A stretch of DNA of 64,000 nucleotides from Pseudisothecium myosuroides (GCA_951799445.1 OX637289.1:2210501-2274500), one strand, 5' to 3'; counted from the first letter of the stretch, positions 37,251 through 49,705 are shown. Notes: generated by a model not told the origin, from the letters alone. A program made the numbers and translations.

Positions 37251-37601
37251 ATGGCGCCCCTTATCCACGTGCTGTTTTCGGACTCTGAACCTGACCATCC
37301 GCGCACACCCAATCACTACTGTATTGGACCTGCATGTCCCAAATGCAACACCCCCAGGCCACAGGAGACTGGCGACTACCAGTACTCTGCAGGAGTACGG
37401 ACGTGCACGACAACAATTGCCTGCTTCAACAATTCTGATGTGGAATCAGCGAGTCCACATCTCTGTCAAAGAGCTCATGAGCTTTCAAACTCTGACATAG
37501 TACGTAAGTGTGATTTAATTTCAGCATCGGATTCCGAGCCGGAGCCTCCTCACGAATGCAGAGTTATACCGTGTGACGTCTGCGGAAAGAAGTGGTTCTG
37601 A
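37251..37601 (+). CDS. twin H-x-C-x4-C-x2-C small protein, copy 1 (116 aa)
   Basis: ATGGCGCCC opens MAPLIHVLFSDSEPDHPRTP. Knuckle 1 is HYCIGPACPKCNTPR at about residues 22-36. A variable middle ends in HELSNSD, and knuckle 2 is SEPEPPHECRVIPCDVCGKK near the C terminus. Both knuckles have H-x-C-x4-C-x2-C, suggesting an internal duplication and a metal-binding fold. The frame is intact, and the paralogue at 47796-48155 conserves both knuckles, the HELSNSD and the SEPEPPH while the rest varies. This pattern argues for a real protein under selection. It lies in a duplicated segment. No signal peptide is evident. Function unknown. Confidence 0.6.
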   Translation: MAPLIHVLFSDSEPDHPRTPNHYCIGPACPKCNTPRPQETGDYQYSAGVRTCTTTIACFNNSDVESASPHLCQRAHELSNSDIVRKCDLISASDSEPEPPHECRVIPCDVCGKKWF

Positions 37602-37625
37602 TTGTACTGTACAATCAATCACATG

Positions 37626-37838
37626 TTAATTAATTTTAGGATTGATTGATTTGCACAGTTGTTCGATTCCTTGACCGGAATTCTTCAACTCACAGATAGT
37701 GACTGAACCCATGATTATCACATCGCATTGGCAATGGCAGTAGTTGAGGGTTCGAGCTCTGCCCAAGCTGCTCTTGATCGATTCTACTGTAAATGTTTTG
37801 GTTGAGTTCAGCATTTGGGCACTAGTTCTGGCCTTCAT
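37626..37838 (-). CDS. possible minus-strand frame, convergent with the twin-knuckle gene
   Basis: This frame includes YCHCQCDVIIMGSVTI and LKNSGQG. In copy 2 the corresponding minus frame (48055-48270) keeps ARARIVNYLHSRH and VSVTILNSGQG but loses the Cys pattern. A TATA-like CTATATATACT lies on the minus strand at about 37845, which is too close to the ATG to serve this start. It is likely conserved 3' flanking DNA rather than a gene, and is listed because the frame is open in both copies. Confidence 0.15.
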   Translation of the reverse strand: MKARTSAQMLNSTKTFTVESIKSSLGRARTLNYCHCQCDVIIMGSVTICELKNSGQGIEQLCKSINPKIN

Positions 37839-38429
37839 AGTATATATAGCCTTTTCTTTTTATACTAGATTGGTTTGAAAGTGCGGTTCTTTCGGAAGAT
37901 GCAAACTTGACGAGCCCCAGGCTTTCAAATTCCGTTGAGCTAGCAACCGCACTTTAATTTTGTTAGGGCAGCTAGCTTGATGTGTTTTAATTCTGCTATG
38001 GAGGATCAATAGATCGAGTACTACCTTTAATTTCTGTCGATATGTGAACTCGTTCATTCTGGACATATTTGAAACTTCGTCATTAATTCAGCCTACCTTG
38101 GTAGCCAAAATGTGGCGATGGTACAAATGTCCAGGCCTAGGTCTTCTTGAGTTAAGTTGTGCAGAGTTGCTTTGGGTCGGACAATTTCAAACCCAGAAGG
38201 GAACTTGTTATCATTTGTGTGTTTAATTTGGAGTGAGCTTCGACACCCTCAAGAAATTTCGCTGGATATCTTGGTCCAATGGCCTGGCAAGAAATGTCAT
38301 TTTCGATTTCTACATATCCAAACACGAGCCACTGAATGCTCTGACTTTGTTTGAACATACCAATTGGTTTTTGCAAACTGAATCTGCTGTCTCACATCTA
38401 AGCCCCAGTTCTCTCTATACATTGACCCA

Positions 38430-39590
38430 AATGTTGTCTGGCTCAAAGTGAACCTCAAAATTGTCTCCCTTACTTAAAGTTCCGGCTTGCGATATCAAGC
38501 AGATTCTTGTCCTGACGAACCCACAAATGAGTGTGTGAACGCTGCATCAAAGTGAACTTTGGACTTGTTTTCAAGTACTCACCAACTCTTTGACAAGTTC
38601 ATTGGTTAGGCCACACTTCCTTGTGCCTATGCCAGCAAAGTCCAGGTTAAATTAATACATTAGAAGACAAAGTAATTGTTCATTTTTTGCAAATAAGTGT
38701 AATTAAGCCACAGAGAAAAACTCAAAAAAACTTCTCAAGTGGGCATGAATTTAGGAAGAACATGTTCCAAATGAAGGAGTAATTGTTGATTGAGAGCTTG
38801 GCCATATTTGGTAGTTGACTACATTAGAAGGTCACCACAATCTTGCAACTAGCTGTAATTGGCACTAAAAATCAAAATTTAACTATACATTGGACTCACA
38901 ATATGCCATTGGAACGGATTCATTGAGGGCTTTCCAATAGTATATCATACACTTAATTTGGATAAATGCACCATTTGTGAGACATTGAGACATAATCAAT
39001 TAGAGAACCAAGACCATCGCGTTTGAAAAACATCCTTAACCCTGGAAGAACGCTAAAGCCGAAAAGTGATGGATGGATAACTTTAAAGATTATTGAAAAA
39101 ATGAAGAATGCACCTATTGGTCCATAAATTGAATCCTTTTGGGCAAAATACCTTAATGATAGGTCTCACATTTTGAGGGTTAATAAAGATGACTTTGACA
39201 ACAAGCTAGGCAATCCTAACCCTTCTCTTGTTTTAAATGCTCCCTACTCACATAATAAAAACTGAAAGCTAATTGTTTTGATTGTTGCTGTTGACAAAGA
39301 CATTACGAATTTCTTGACCTCACCCAAACATGGAAGTATACCCCGGGTTTATTTTCGCCCTGGGACGGCTTTTGTCGTCGCTGAAGCAACATTTTGCTCA
39401 GATTTATGTGAATGGTTCCCTTTTTTTATGCATTGGGTCAATGGGTCCTCTCCGATGTTCATCGAAAAAACATAACCAGGTTGGCCTTGGAATGCGTGCC
39501 GAATTTATGACCGTCTACTGTGATAAGCTTGACAATCAGACCCGCCAATTGCTTCAAGTGCTCTGGAAGACTCGGCAACACCTAATTGCA
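38430..39590. other. gene-free stretch interrupting duplication copy 1
   Basis: AT-rich sequence with no match in the corresponding part of copy 2. A 99-codon frame at 39330-39629 (MEVYPGFIFALGRLLSSLK) is unrecognised. It may be an old insertion of unknown type. Confidence 0.4.
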
Positions 39591-40617
39591 TCATGCACGA
39601 ATTTTCCTCGTAGTAGGACAAGCTGCTAAAATACATTGTCTGTACAAGTGCTGGAGCTTGATTGTCTGTTGGGTGGAAGCATGGCGGAGGATCGATTGGC
39701 GGCCTAGACTTGCTCCTTCTCGGGAATTTGTTCCAAGTGAGTAAGAAAGGTACTAGTTAACTTACGTACAAACAGACGTGCTGTCCTGTTGCGGATTGCC
39801 ATGCCGTGGATACGTTTGGTTGGAGCTATGAGGAAATAGCTTCGCTGTAGAAAATTGAAATGTCGGTTGACCATCGTGCTCGAACTGGAGTCTGGATCCT
39901 GACTAGACTGTTGAAAATTTTTCACCATGCAGATTGGAGTTTACAATTGGAACTTCAATTCCCGGCCACAATCCTCGGCTGGGCTGATAAAGGTGAAGTC
40001 ATATATTTAATTTCCTGCGCGTGTAAGTGCGAAAGGCAATTTTCCGGGATGATCCGCCGGGGTTACTAATGTACTTTCCTCCACTAGTAGATCAATTTTG
40101 TCAAAAGGGGATCGGGTCAGTCAAGTGATCTTCGAAAGTAGTGATGATCAAGCTCAGACATTCAATTGCAGTTTTGACAAGCCCTCCACCGACACAGTCG
40201 TCCCAAGCGCCTTGTGGCCTTAATTAATTAATCTTCGATACAAGTGCGTGCAGACCAGATCATCGAAAGTCAGCCATGACTGCACGCCAGATGCCCAGAT
40301 CTAGATCAACTGCTGGAGGTGGATTAGAATTGGAGTTGCCAGGATCGGATCGATGGGAATTGTTTCTGTTAAGCGACTGTTTGCGAATCGAGAAGCGTAG
40401 CTTGTACAGCAAGGGAAGTACAAGCTTGTCTGCGTATCCAGACATTTGAGGAACCCGCGGACGCCATTCGCTCGCAACTGAAGCAGCCGCCAGTTCTCGT
40501 TCGAGGAAAGGACTGACTTACTGAGAAGGAGGGGAGCTTCGAAAATCATTGGGCGTTGAGTAACCCTTTTCCAGGTGGCAACATCTAATTTTTTGAAATG
40601 CCAAATAAATTCCGCTA

Positions 40618-40891
40618 AGGTAACTACACCTAAAATTGCACAAATAAGCAATTCAGCATGGTTCCCATTATTTTATTGGAAATTTCTTTGTAGGGTCAAA
40701 TGGAGATTCTAGAATCTCTTAGAACGTATTTTTTGAAAATGACATGAGTAAACTAACTACAAATTTTTTAAATGCTGAAAATTTGCGTACCTAAAACGTA
40801 CCAACTATAGATTCTCATGAATAATGGGAGTACATTTTAGACAAGAATCGATGCAATTTTAGAAAGCAGTCAACATTAGGTGTAGTTACCT
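40618..40891. mobile_element. 274-bp MITE with 16-bp TIRs and TA duplication
   Basis: The perfect terminal inverted repeats AGGTAACTACACCTAA and TTAGGTGTAGTTACCT are flanked by TA at 40616-40617 and 40892-40893. Size, TIR and target fit a Tc1/mariner-derived (Stowaway-type) MITE. It has no coding potential. It sits just beyond the end of duplication copy 1. Confidence 0.85.
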
Positions 40892-40893
40892 TA

Positions 40894-41838
40894 AAGTTTC
40901 TTTGTTATGAAAATTTTCACCCATTTGACAATCTTTATGTATTTGAGTGACTGTTTTTATTAGTTGAAAGGAGGTCTTGGATGGAGCACCAAGCTACATA
41001 ATTGCAAGGCCTTGATTCCAATACCCTTACAAGACACCAAACAGCTAGTTACCTTTGTCTAGTGTTTTTTTGCTTATCATCCACTTTACCTCCTTCAATC
41101 TAGTTTTGACTTCAAAACCAAATTGTCAAATTATAAGTAACTAGAGTAAGCAAGTTGGCACATGTCTATCAAATATTTGTTTTTTTAATAAAATATTTGT
41201 ATATTCTAAAAATAGATCTTGAAGAATCTTCTAAAATTTTGACATCCTTGGCCTAAAACCTCCTTGGCCTAATAAATAAAAGAACTAGATGTAGCAACTT
41301 CTATGACAAGCTTGCACAAAAATAATAAGGCACATATTGTCTAAGCTAGTAAGATCATTGAAGAATAAACAATATTTGTTTTTTCAATATATTTTAGATG
41401 AACTTTTTGTATTTTGTACACATCCACAATTGGCTCTTGGAAACATTCACAAGTCACCTAGTGGATGTTGCTTCTTTTAAGGTTTAAGGATACAAGTTGA
41501 TTTTGTAAATTTGTTTCAAACGTTGATCTTGAATGATAAATCAAATGCATAGTACAATTTAAATTTTAATATGTATAAAATAGTATTTTTATGAATTCTT
41601 GGTTGGTGAATGTCATTAATATTTACACATTTTATGACCTAAATATTTATCAAAATCCCAAATTCCACCAACAAATTTTAAATTGGAATTGATTTAGCAA
41701 GTTTTTGGAATAACCTTTAGGGATTTTGTATTGACAAATATAAAATCTGCTTTGCAACCATAGGTCCTATTTGAAGCCATGACTAAAAAGTCATTAAGCA
41801 AATAGAAAAAGGGCCTTGTATTGAATTAGCCACTTGAG
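40894..41838. other. gene-free AT-rich stretch
   Basis: No frame longer than about 60 codons, no terminal repeats and no clear similarity to other parts of the window were noticed. Confidence 0.4.
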
Positions 41839-42905
41839 GGTTGCTATTATGTGAGCATAGGAGTGTGAGCCCATGAGCCAAGAACACTACACACCAATGT
41901 TATAGGTGTATATAGGTGTAAATAATGTTTCATCATCACAATGTTTTACAATGTTTATTTCCTTCAATGTTGTTTTGCGATGTGGGTCATTGCAAGAAAG
42001 GGTGGTCCTATTTCCCATCACAATGGGAGTGACTTTTTTGTTTTCTTCTATAACTTTTGATGCACAAGTCCAATGAACATGAAATTTTTATTGGAGATGC
42101 CTAACTTGATGGTAATCAGATCCCTTATTTTTTAGAAATTAAAAAAAATCATTTTATATTTAAAAATCATTTTTGCTAATATGTCACAGTGTAAGGTCTA
42201 GGGTTTTTACTACGTTAGGAGTCCCCAAATTTAATGATCTAGAGCTGAAATTTTCATGGTCTATTTGCATAGTTGGAAATCATATTCCTATCAAAAGGAA
42301 TCTAAAAATACATTATTTTGTGTCTTCCACATGAGTGCAAACAACACTCTCATTGTATGCAGTTTCTGAACAATGAAGATGGTTTTAAGATTGATTTTTG
42401 GTGAACTCTCATCACTATGAACTCTTTCCACAAGGCCAATTTTTAGTTTTTAAAAAAAATTGTTTTTCCTATTTTTTACAAATTAAAATGGGAAATTAAA
42501 GTGACCGGTCCTATTTTCATGAGATTTAGGGTTTTTCTAGTTCGCCTACTTAGAGAATTTTTCTAAGCTTTTCCTTCCTAGGGTACCTTCTTCTTAAAGG
42601 TATATACATTAAACATATTTTTCACATTTTTTAAAAATTGAATTTCTAATTTTAAAGTCCACCCAAAAGAAAAAATGAGTCCTGTGGAAAACGCTACGCT
42701 TTTTGAACACCCTTTCTTGCAACGACCCTATATACAAACCGTCTATGATTATAGGATATATATGAACATTACAAATACTCATATTGTAGGTGTTTATGAT
42801 ACATACACCTCCTTTAGTGTTTGTTATCTATATTATAGGTACCTGTATTGTAGGCTCAATGCTCACAAGCTCGCATTCTGGGGCTCACATAGTAGCACCG
42901 TTGCT
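41839..42905. mobile_element. outer TIR element with GGTTGCTATTATGTGAGC ends
   Basis: The left end GGTTGCTATTATGTGAGC and the right end GGCTCACATAGTAGCACCG are inverted relatives. A solo end of the same type is at about 28.7 kb. Between them lies a younger TIR element (41984-42728). Short direct phrases (TATAGGTGTATATAGGTGTA and TATTGTAGGTGTTTATG) flank that insertion. No coding frame or target duplication was found. Confidence 0.5.
41984..42728. mobile_element. TIR element of the GGGTCATTGCAAGAAA subfamily
   Basis: It starts GGGTCATTGCAAGAAAGGG and ends CCCTTTCTTGCAACGACCC. It is 745 bases long, with interior phrases shared with the element at 43.7 kb (CATGAAATTTTTATTGGAGA, CCAAATTTAATGATCTAGAG). 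The flanking 4-mers ATGT and TATA differ. No coding frame. Confidence 0.7.
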
Positions 42906-42928
42906 AGCCACTTAACCAAATTATAACC

Positions 42929-43714
42929 CTACTATTTGTCAATCATAATTTCTTTCCATTCTACACACACATAGCTTGATACTTGTTCCAAATTTTATCA
43001 AATTCGGGCAAATAGTGCTTGTGGTAGAAAAAATCTTTTTTAACTTCATTCCAAATCCTAGCTTGGCTGTACCATATTCAACCTTATTCAACCACACTAT
43101 TCCAAAAAAAATACTTAATATCTTATTAGATTATTGAGTACTCTTTGTTAACAAGAATGAAATTTTTTGAATTCATTGTCTAGCACCTTCATCTTTTATA
43201 ATAATTGCCATCAATAAAAGTTTACTAAGCTTTGCAAGGAATGGTCGTAGGGCATTTCCAAGGTATAGTATAAGGTTTGGAACAATGCAGTGCATTATTT
43301 ATAAAAATGTAATGATTGCAAAATAAATATTAAAAAAAAGGTAGACAACACCATTAATAATTATTTTAAATATTTTAAATATCCATAATGATTTTTCATT
43401 TTAAAGTTTCAAATTAATCAATGCAATTAAATCCTAATTTAAAGTTTAAAATAAATAAATTATTTCTTTACTTTTAGAAATTGATTGACAGTAGAGAGAT
43501 TGAATTGTCTTATTGCACTCATCTAATACTATAATATGTTTAGATAAAAAAATTATTTTTATCATTACAAATTTAGTACATTTATTCATTTATTGTCCTA
43601 GAAAATGGTGTGATGCAAAAAATTTAGTTAGATGATGAAGAATAAAACCTTATATAAAGACAAAAAAAATTACCAAAAAAATATACATTTATCATGCTAA
43701 GTGCATTAAAAGAA
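42929..43714. other. gene-free AT-rich stretch
   Basis: No supported gene or repeat unit. Poly-A/T-rich phrases such as TATTTTAAATATTTTAAATA occur near 43.36 kb. Confidence 0.4.
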
Positions 43715-43718
43715 TGTA

Positions 43719-44462
43719 GGGTCAAATGTTGCAAGAAACACCGGTACTGGGTATGTGTCACAAAGGGAGTGCCAAATCTTTCTTTTGCAATAACTTCTTA
43801 AGCTTGACTTGCATGAATTTGAGATTTTTATTGGAGATGTATATCTTGAGTGTTTTTATATCTCATATTTTTCAGAAATTAAAAAAAATAATCTTATATT
43901 TAAAAATCAATTAAATTAATATGCCACATTTTGCATTTTAAGGGTTTTGAGTACTATGGAGTCCCCAAATTTAATGATTTAGAGTTGAAGTTTCTATGGT
44001 CTACTTGCATAGTAGGAACTCATATTTATACCAAGGAGAATGTAGAAATATTTTATTTTGTGTTGTCTACGTCCATACAAAGAGGGCTGCCTTGCGTGCG
44101 CAGTTCTGAACATTTAAGATGGTTTCAAGATCAATTTTTTGGTAAAAACTCTTCACCATGAAGTCTTCCCGAATGGTTTATTTTTAGTTTCTTTGAAAAT
44201 TATCTTTTCTATTTTTTACAAATTAAAACATCAAAGTATGTATTTTCTTCAAAATTTCAGCTTTTTTCTTTTGTGAATAACTTTTGACTCAGATTTTTTT
44301 TAGGTCTGAAATTTTGGTGATATGCTATTTATAGAATTATATTAATTATCCTTATTTTATTTTATTTTTAAAAATTCATATGCAAAAGCTCATGAGTATT
44401 GGAGTACTAGCCAAAAACAACCAAAGTGGAACAAAAACTGACAGTGTCTCTTGCAACGACCC
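43719..44462. mobile_element. TIR element with perfect TGTA duplication
   Basis: GGGTCAAATGTTGCAAGAAA opens and GTCTCTTGCAACGACCC closes a 744-base element. It is flanked by TGTA at 43715-43718 and 44463-44466. The interior resembles the element at 30660-31775 in inverted orientation, including CTCCAATAAAAAT and GTACTATGGAGTCCCC phrases. It is non-autonomous. Confidence 0.8.
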
Positions 44463-44466
44463 TGTA

Positions 44467-46030
44467 GTGATTTGAAAATGATTAAAAATTAGATAAAAGT
44501 TGAAAAATTGGCAAAACTGCAATTTCAATGTAACAACAACATTATTATACCATGATAGCTTTAAAAATAACTTATTCAAATATCTAAATTTGTATTGGTA
44601 GTGCATAAATCTCCATAATAGCCAATACTTTCAAGCTATATTTTCTATGAAGTATGAATGGATTTTGAAATTGAATTTGCTAATTATAATAAAATTGGAG
44701 ACTTAATATAAGAAATAAATTGTCAAACTGTAGAAATGTTGACAAATATCATATCCAACATGAGGTATATATTTTCACTACTTCAAATCATATTCAATCA
44801 TGGGGCTACAAACAAGCATATTAAACTACTTAAAATTTCTATTGGAATTGTACATTTTTGTCGTCTACATTATGGAATAGTACCTCATATGCAAGATCTT
44901 AGAAAGGATGATTCTTTACTTAAGTGTAAGATAAATGCAAGGGCATATTTGACAGAGCTCATCAAAACACACACACAATTCTCTACATTTGAAAGTATTT
45001 AATACAATTAAGTTATTTTAGTCCTATTTGTTTCCATCATGATCCAATGGTTTTTAACAAAAATGCTCACTTTTAGATTTTAGACTTTTATTGAACTTTT
45101 TTTATTACATGGATTGAATAACTTAAATGCCTATGGATTGAAATTGGAGCTTTGAGTTTGTGGATATAGTCCGAGTCTCATATATGGATTTAAAAAATGC
45201 ACCAAGCTTAGACAATTACTCTTCAAATGTCAATCATATTGGGCGGTATCTTCACATGACAAAATTGTGGCAGGTTATACTTATAATTCCAACTTGCTCA
45301 TCATCTTGTGAAAGAAACTCTGCAATTTAAAATTATATCAAGTCATCATTGTAGAGTAATTTGAATATGGAAAATTTAGAGGCCCCAATGAGAATTGCAA
45401 TGGCAAATTTTGCAACTACTATTCAATCAATTTTGGAGAAATGTAGGTCAAGTAGTGCAATATGTGAAGCCAACATATTTAGGAATGATTTTTTGTTGAT
45501 TGATGGTTGCTAGCTTCTCACGTATAGAGTAAAAAATTGGCATACCTACATACTTGAGAAATTTTATTTTGGGTCTGAATATTTTATAGGCTTTTGTTTT
45601 GTAATTGAAAATTTGAAATGAAATCAATTGTTTTTGGAAAATATAATTATGACAAGATTTCAAAAAAATTGGAAGTTGACATTTTTGACAATCAAAAATT
45701 AGGATAAGTTGTCCTTTTTGACAACCAAATATTAGGGAAAATTGTCCTTTTTGACAACCAAAAACTAGGGGAAATTGTCATGGACATTTTGGAGGAAGTT
45801 GTCAAATTTTTGTTTTGTGGGTGGCCAGTCAAGACCATTAGACCAATATATAGATGGCAAAAGTAGAAAGGAAAAAAGTTTGGAGCCTCCTACCTTATTG
45901 GAACTTGAGCGGTCAAGCACTGGCATTTCATTGCCGACATTTCAAGCACATATCACCTTGAAATTCTATGTCATCAAATTCGCGTTAATTCATCGATGCC
46001 GAAATTAAAGAAACGTATCAAAAAAACTTA
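44467..46030. other. gene-free AT-rich stretch with one short tandem repeat
   Basis: At about 45677-45783 a roughly 37-base unit containing GTCCTTTTTGACAACCAAA repeats three times. No other structure was noticed, and frames up to 88 codons (44736-45002) have no recognisable motif. Confidence 0.55.
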
Positions 46031-47529
46031 CATTTGTTGCTCTTCTGTTTACCGGTATTTCTGCCCTTCAGTACGTACAGTATATGGTCTCAGCCATGCC
46101 TGCCATGGGGCAGCCATGACTTAATTCAATTCCAGACTTTCGCCTTGTTCACAGATTTCAAACTACCATTTGGAATTCGAAATGTGATTGATCACTTGTT
46201 GTACCTCTTGAATGTCTGAGTGGTCCCTCCGCACAACCAAGTGGTTCAAATGAGCGTCGAAGGGCTAGAAGATTGAGAATTTTCAGGTCTCTCGCCCTGA
46301 CACACTGGTGCCAACTGACAATCTCGAATCGAAATTTCATTGACTTGAGCATGCAATTTGCAACTTTACAATGCAATTTGTTACATGACATTGAAATTTG
46401 AGACCCAAACGATGCGGATTCGTGATAAGCTGCCAGGGTTGTAACACTGGAAAAGTAGAATCCCGACTGGATTCCAACATTTGATTGACGTGCACATTAA
46501 TATTCAACCACTAGAACCGGCCAACTAGTTCGATCGGTCGTACAGACCATGTGGAGATACTCACCTAGTGAATTTCTAAGAGAATTCTACTTAATTCTTT
46601 GTTGACTTGACAAGCTAGATTAATTCTCTACCCACTGAATGATGATCAATTTCAAGACTTGGGTGTTTGGCAGGGCGTACGTGACATATGAATTTTAAAT
46701 CTGTAGCAGTCCTGGCTACTTTTTAAGGATTGTGCACATGAGTATCACAATTCTTGACGCTCAGAATCGTGTCAGTTAACGACACTCGTCATTAACCCGC
46801 GTGCAAAATGGATCCCAGAGGTGTACGTGCGTGCCGCAGAAATTTCAAAGGGCCGATTCTCGGGTCGAGTGGCCGACTATAGTTTCTGTGACGGCTGCGC
46901 AATGACGCAGCATTGAGCTTGGTCAACTGGGGAAATTATTCAGTTACATCGCAGAGCACAACATGAATGAAACTACCTTTCTTGAAAGACACTTGTCAAT
47001 AGAACTGCAGACAAAATTAACAAAAGACATGACAGAAGTTTAATAACTGGAACCATGCTCGTTGTTTTCTTGCTTCTGAGGATTCAATATGAAAGCTCGA
47101 TTTCTCCCTGCAATTTCCCCTCGTCACCAAATCTGGCTATAACGTGCCCACACAATTGCATGACAAATAAATGTCTCTTGAAATATTGATTGGGCGGTGA
47201 TTTTAAATTCAGACGTTAGCTTGAATTGCTGACAGTTTGCCTGCAAAAGAGATACACAGACTAGCTAGCCTCCTCAGAGATGGCGCCTAGGTCGGTCCAA
47301 CAAAATTGTCCGCCGATCCTTGTTGCGATGGATTCAACTTCGCAGACTTATTCGAAATATAACAAAAAGGTGTGGTTGGCCGGTGTAAAACTAGTGTGAG
47401 ACGGGGACACGTTCACGTCAATTACTGTAGATGGGACCCGGAAATTGCAACGGGGTTTCAAAGTGACGGTCAATTGGTAAGTCTGACATGTAGAGGCCTG
47501 AGGTGACACCGTGTCTGTCAGGGTGACTT

Positions 47530-47541
47530 GCATATAAATGT
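47530..47541 (+). promoter_or_regulatory. TATA-like box upstream of twin-knuckle copy 2
   Basis: GCATATAAATGT lies about 260 bases upstream of the ATG at 47796 and would give a 5' UTR of roughly 230 bases. This exact motif is not obvious in the matching region of copy 1, so support is weak. Confidence 0.3.
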
Positions 47542-47795
47542 CTATTCTCCATCGATTCAAACATAGCCTCAACAGTCACCCAGCTATTCATCGATCATTC
47601 ATGCAGGTTTCATATCCTGAGTTTCTGACATAATTCCGTCCCAGCTTCATTGCCGATCCAGCTTCCCAGTCACACGTACAGTCTGTAAGTGAGTTGTGAA
47701 GTCGTTAACTTTTCATTCTCGACCATCAAGTTGCTGTCTACGACAAACTTGCAGAAACCAACTGTGATCGGACTTCGTGAATCTCGGCCGAGATC

Positions 47796-48155
47796 ATGAC
47801 GCCCCTTGTGCAAACGAACAAGCAGTTTCAGGACTCTGAAGGAGATGGGCCACGTACACTTAATCACTATTGCATAGGTCCAGGCTGCCCCAAATGCAAC
47901 ACCCCCAGAAGACCGTCGGCAACCAGTGCGCTGCAAAAGTACTCAAGTGCACGACAACAATCCCGTGGTTCTGATGATGAATCACTGACAGAGAATCCAC
48001 ATTTTGGTGGACGATTTCATGAGCTTTCGAACTCTGACTTCGGAAGTGCGATGTTCAGAACAAATGGTTCCGAGCCCGAGCCTCCTCACAGGTGCTCGGT
48101 GATACCTTGTAACATCTGTGGAAAGACGTGGACACGTGGTGGTAATCGTTCATGA
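47796..48155 (+). CDS. twin H-x-C-x4-C-x2-C small protein, copy 2 (119 aa)
   Basis: ATGACGCCC opens MTPLVQTNKQFQDSEGDGPR. Knuckle 1 is HYCIGPGCPKCNTPR, followed by a Ser/Gln-rich middle and HELSNSD. Knuckle 2 is SEPEPPHRCSVIPCNICGKT, and a basic tail TRGGNRS extends past the end of copy 1. The Cys and His residues, spacing and flanking SEPEPPH are retained relative to 37251-37601, while the middle differs by indels that keep frame. That is what selection on a metal-binding protein would leave. The gene is followed by similar 3' DNA in both copies. Function unknown. Confidence 0.6.
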   Translation: MTPLVQTNKQFQDSEGDGPRTLNHYCIGPGCPKCNTPRRPSATSALQKYSSARQQSRGSDDESLTENPHFGGRFHELSNSDFGSAMFRTNGSEPEPPHRCSVIPCNICGKTWTRGGNRS

Positions 48156-48459
48156 TTGATGGATTGATATGTACAGTCGTTCCTTGCCCGGAATTTAAGA
48201 TAGTTACTGAAACTATTGTCACATCGCGATGACGACTGTGAAGGTAGTTTACGATTCTAGCTCTGGCCAAGCTTCACTTGATTATACTGTGCATGTTTTT
48301 GTTGAGTTCAACATTTGGGCTCTAGTTCCTTCATTGTACAGCAGTAGCCTAGATATACTGTATTTTTCTTGTACAGGCTAGATTGGTTTGAGAATAAGGT
48401 GCTCTCGGAAGATGCAAACGCCTCAGGCTTTCATATTCCTTTCGCCAACCGCCCAAGCA

Positions 48460-49077
48460 GGAGTCTGATGTCAGTATGAGGACAGCATTTGTTTTCATTG
48501 ATTCTGCCCTGAAAGATTATATCAATTAATGGAGTTCTAATTCTTTATTGAAGTGTGGGTTCACTAATTAATTCTGAATGAACTCCTTTTGCCTTGTGAA
48601 TATATGTAGTAGTGTATTGTGCGGTTGTGCTCCTGCAATAGATGTGAGTCTTTCCAGTCAATCTCTTTAGCTCATTGTAGCGGTGTGTTGCATAATGTCA
48701 ATCTCTTTGGCTTTTCCATGCAATTCCTGAATAGTTGTATTCAGTCGCTTTGAGATCGAACAATTTGGGATCACAGAACGTAGTTATCTTTTGAGACTTC
48801 GATTGGCGTCCTTGGTAGCATCCTCCAGACTTTCTAATTTGTTGGATCGCCCAATGAACTGAACCGAAGGAGTCTTTACTTTTACGTAGTACTATTGAAA
48901 ATATCCACACGAGAGAGAAATTGCATTATTCCACTGGCGCTAATTGTTTAGACCGATTTTTGACTTGAATTTCGACGACTTTTATTTTCATTTGAGGCCA
49001 TACCTTCGCCAAGTAACGCAAACTGGGTTTTCCAAGAAGGTTAGGTGCAAAAGCTTGGGACAGAGGTTACTATTGAA
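48460..49077. other. gene-free stretch between duplication copy 2 and the inverted duplication
   Basis: Short frames only (70 codons at 48698-48910 minus, 61 at 48944-49129 plus), with no recognisable motif. Confidence 0.4.
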
Positions 49078-49447
49078 GTGCAGACATCATTCTTACTGCA
49101 ACAAAGCAAGTCAGAACTCTTCTTCATAGCCTGCTAAAATTAAACCTGCTCCTGGACCGGTTAACGGTCAGCGGTTCTGCTTGTGCATGGGATCACGTGC
49201 ACATTCGATCTCATACGGCACTGCAAACCAAATTCTTGGGCCCAGGTAGTGTGGGTCCTGCCGTCCTGAGCCGTAGAAACCCTGTCTGCGGCCAAGTTTG
49301 CGCCTTCGGATTGGCCCCACAATTGAAAAGGTTGCCGACTGTGGGACAGTTAGTAAGTGAATCCCGCAAGTGAGATATGTGATAAGCTTCGCACGTCTGG
49401 TCAGTGCTTTACTGTGCTAAGCTTTTGGAAGAATTGTCAGCACATAG

Positions 49448-49705
49448 CTAGAATTGAAAGCCAGAATTAGTTATTTTGAGTTTTAGAGGTAGGGCACTTT
49501 TCTTCACTGGCGCTGTCGGTATAAGTGCTCCAGTTTGTCTGTGAGGGGCTCCGCGGCCTTGCTTCGATGCATCCCAAGCATTTCTTTCATGGGTCGTCAT
49601 GCTGTGGAGGTGGTTGGTTTGGGCTTTGAAGAAATGGATTCTGAAAGAGTCGTGTTGCCGGCAGAAGTCCTCTGGAGTCCGGATCCTGAGTTTTATCTCC
49701 GGCAA
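49448..49705 (-). pseudogene. shared frame in the outer palindrome arms (left copy)
   Basis: The minus-strand frame includes NAWDASKQGRGAPHRQ and KSALPLKLK. The right arm has a related plus-strand frame at 59887-60105 containing HQTLTSPHRARQQSPSH, and another at 59667-60008. Both are short, and their shared stretches differ in frame, so this is duplicated sequence of unknown coding status. It is recorded for its conservation between arms. Confidence 0.25.

Larger units (their letters stand above)
35301..40260. repeat. segmental duplication, copy 1
   Basis: Blocks at 35365-35410, 35850-36200, 37180-38420 and 39590-40250 match blocks in the same order and orientation at 46080-46150, 46530-47000, 47690-48450 and 54060-54550. 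Identity is clearly high in places (for example TGTGGATGCGTTTGGTTGG versus CGTGGATACGTTTGGTTGG) and low elsewhere. Frames at 35301-36043 are disrupted, and I recognise no family in them. Copy 2 has about 4 kb of extra sequence before its last block. Confidence 0.7.
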
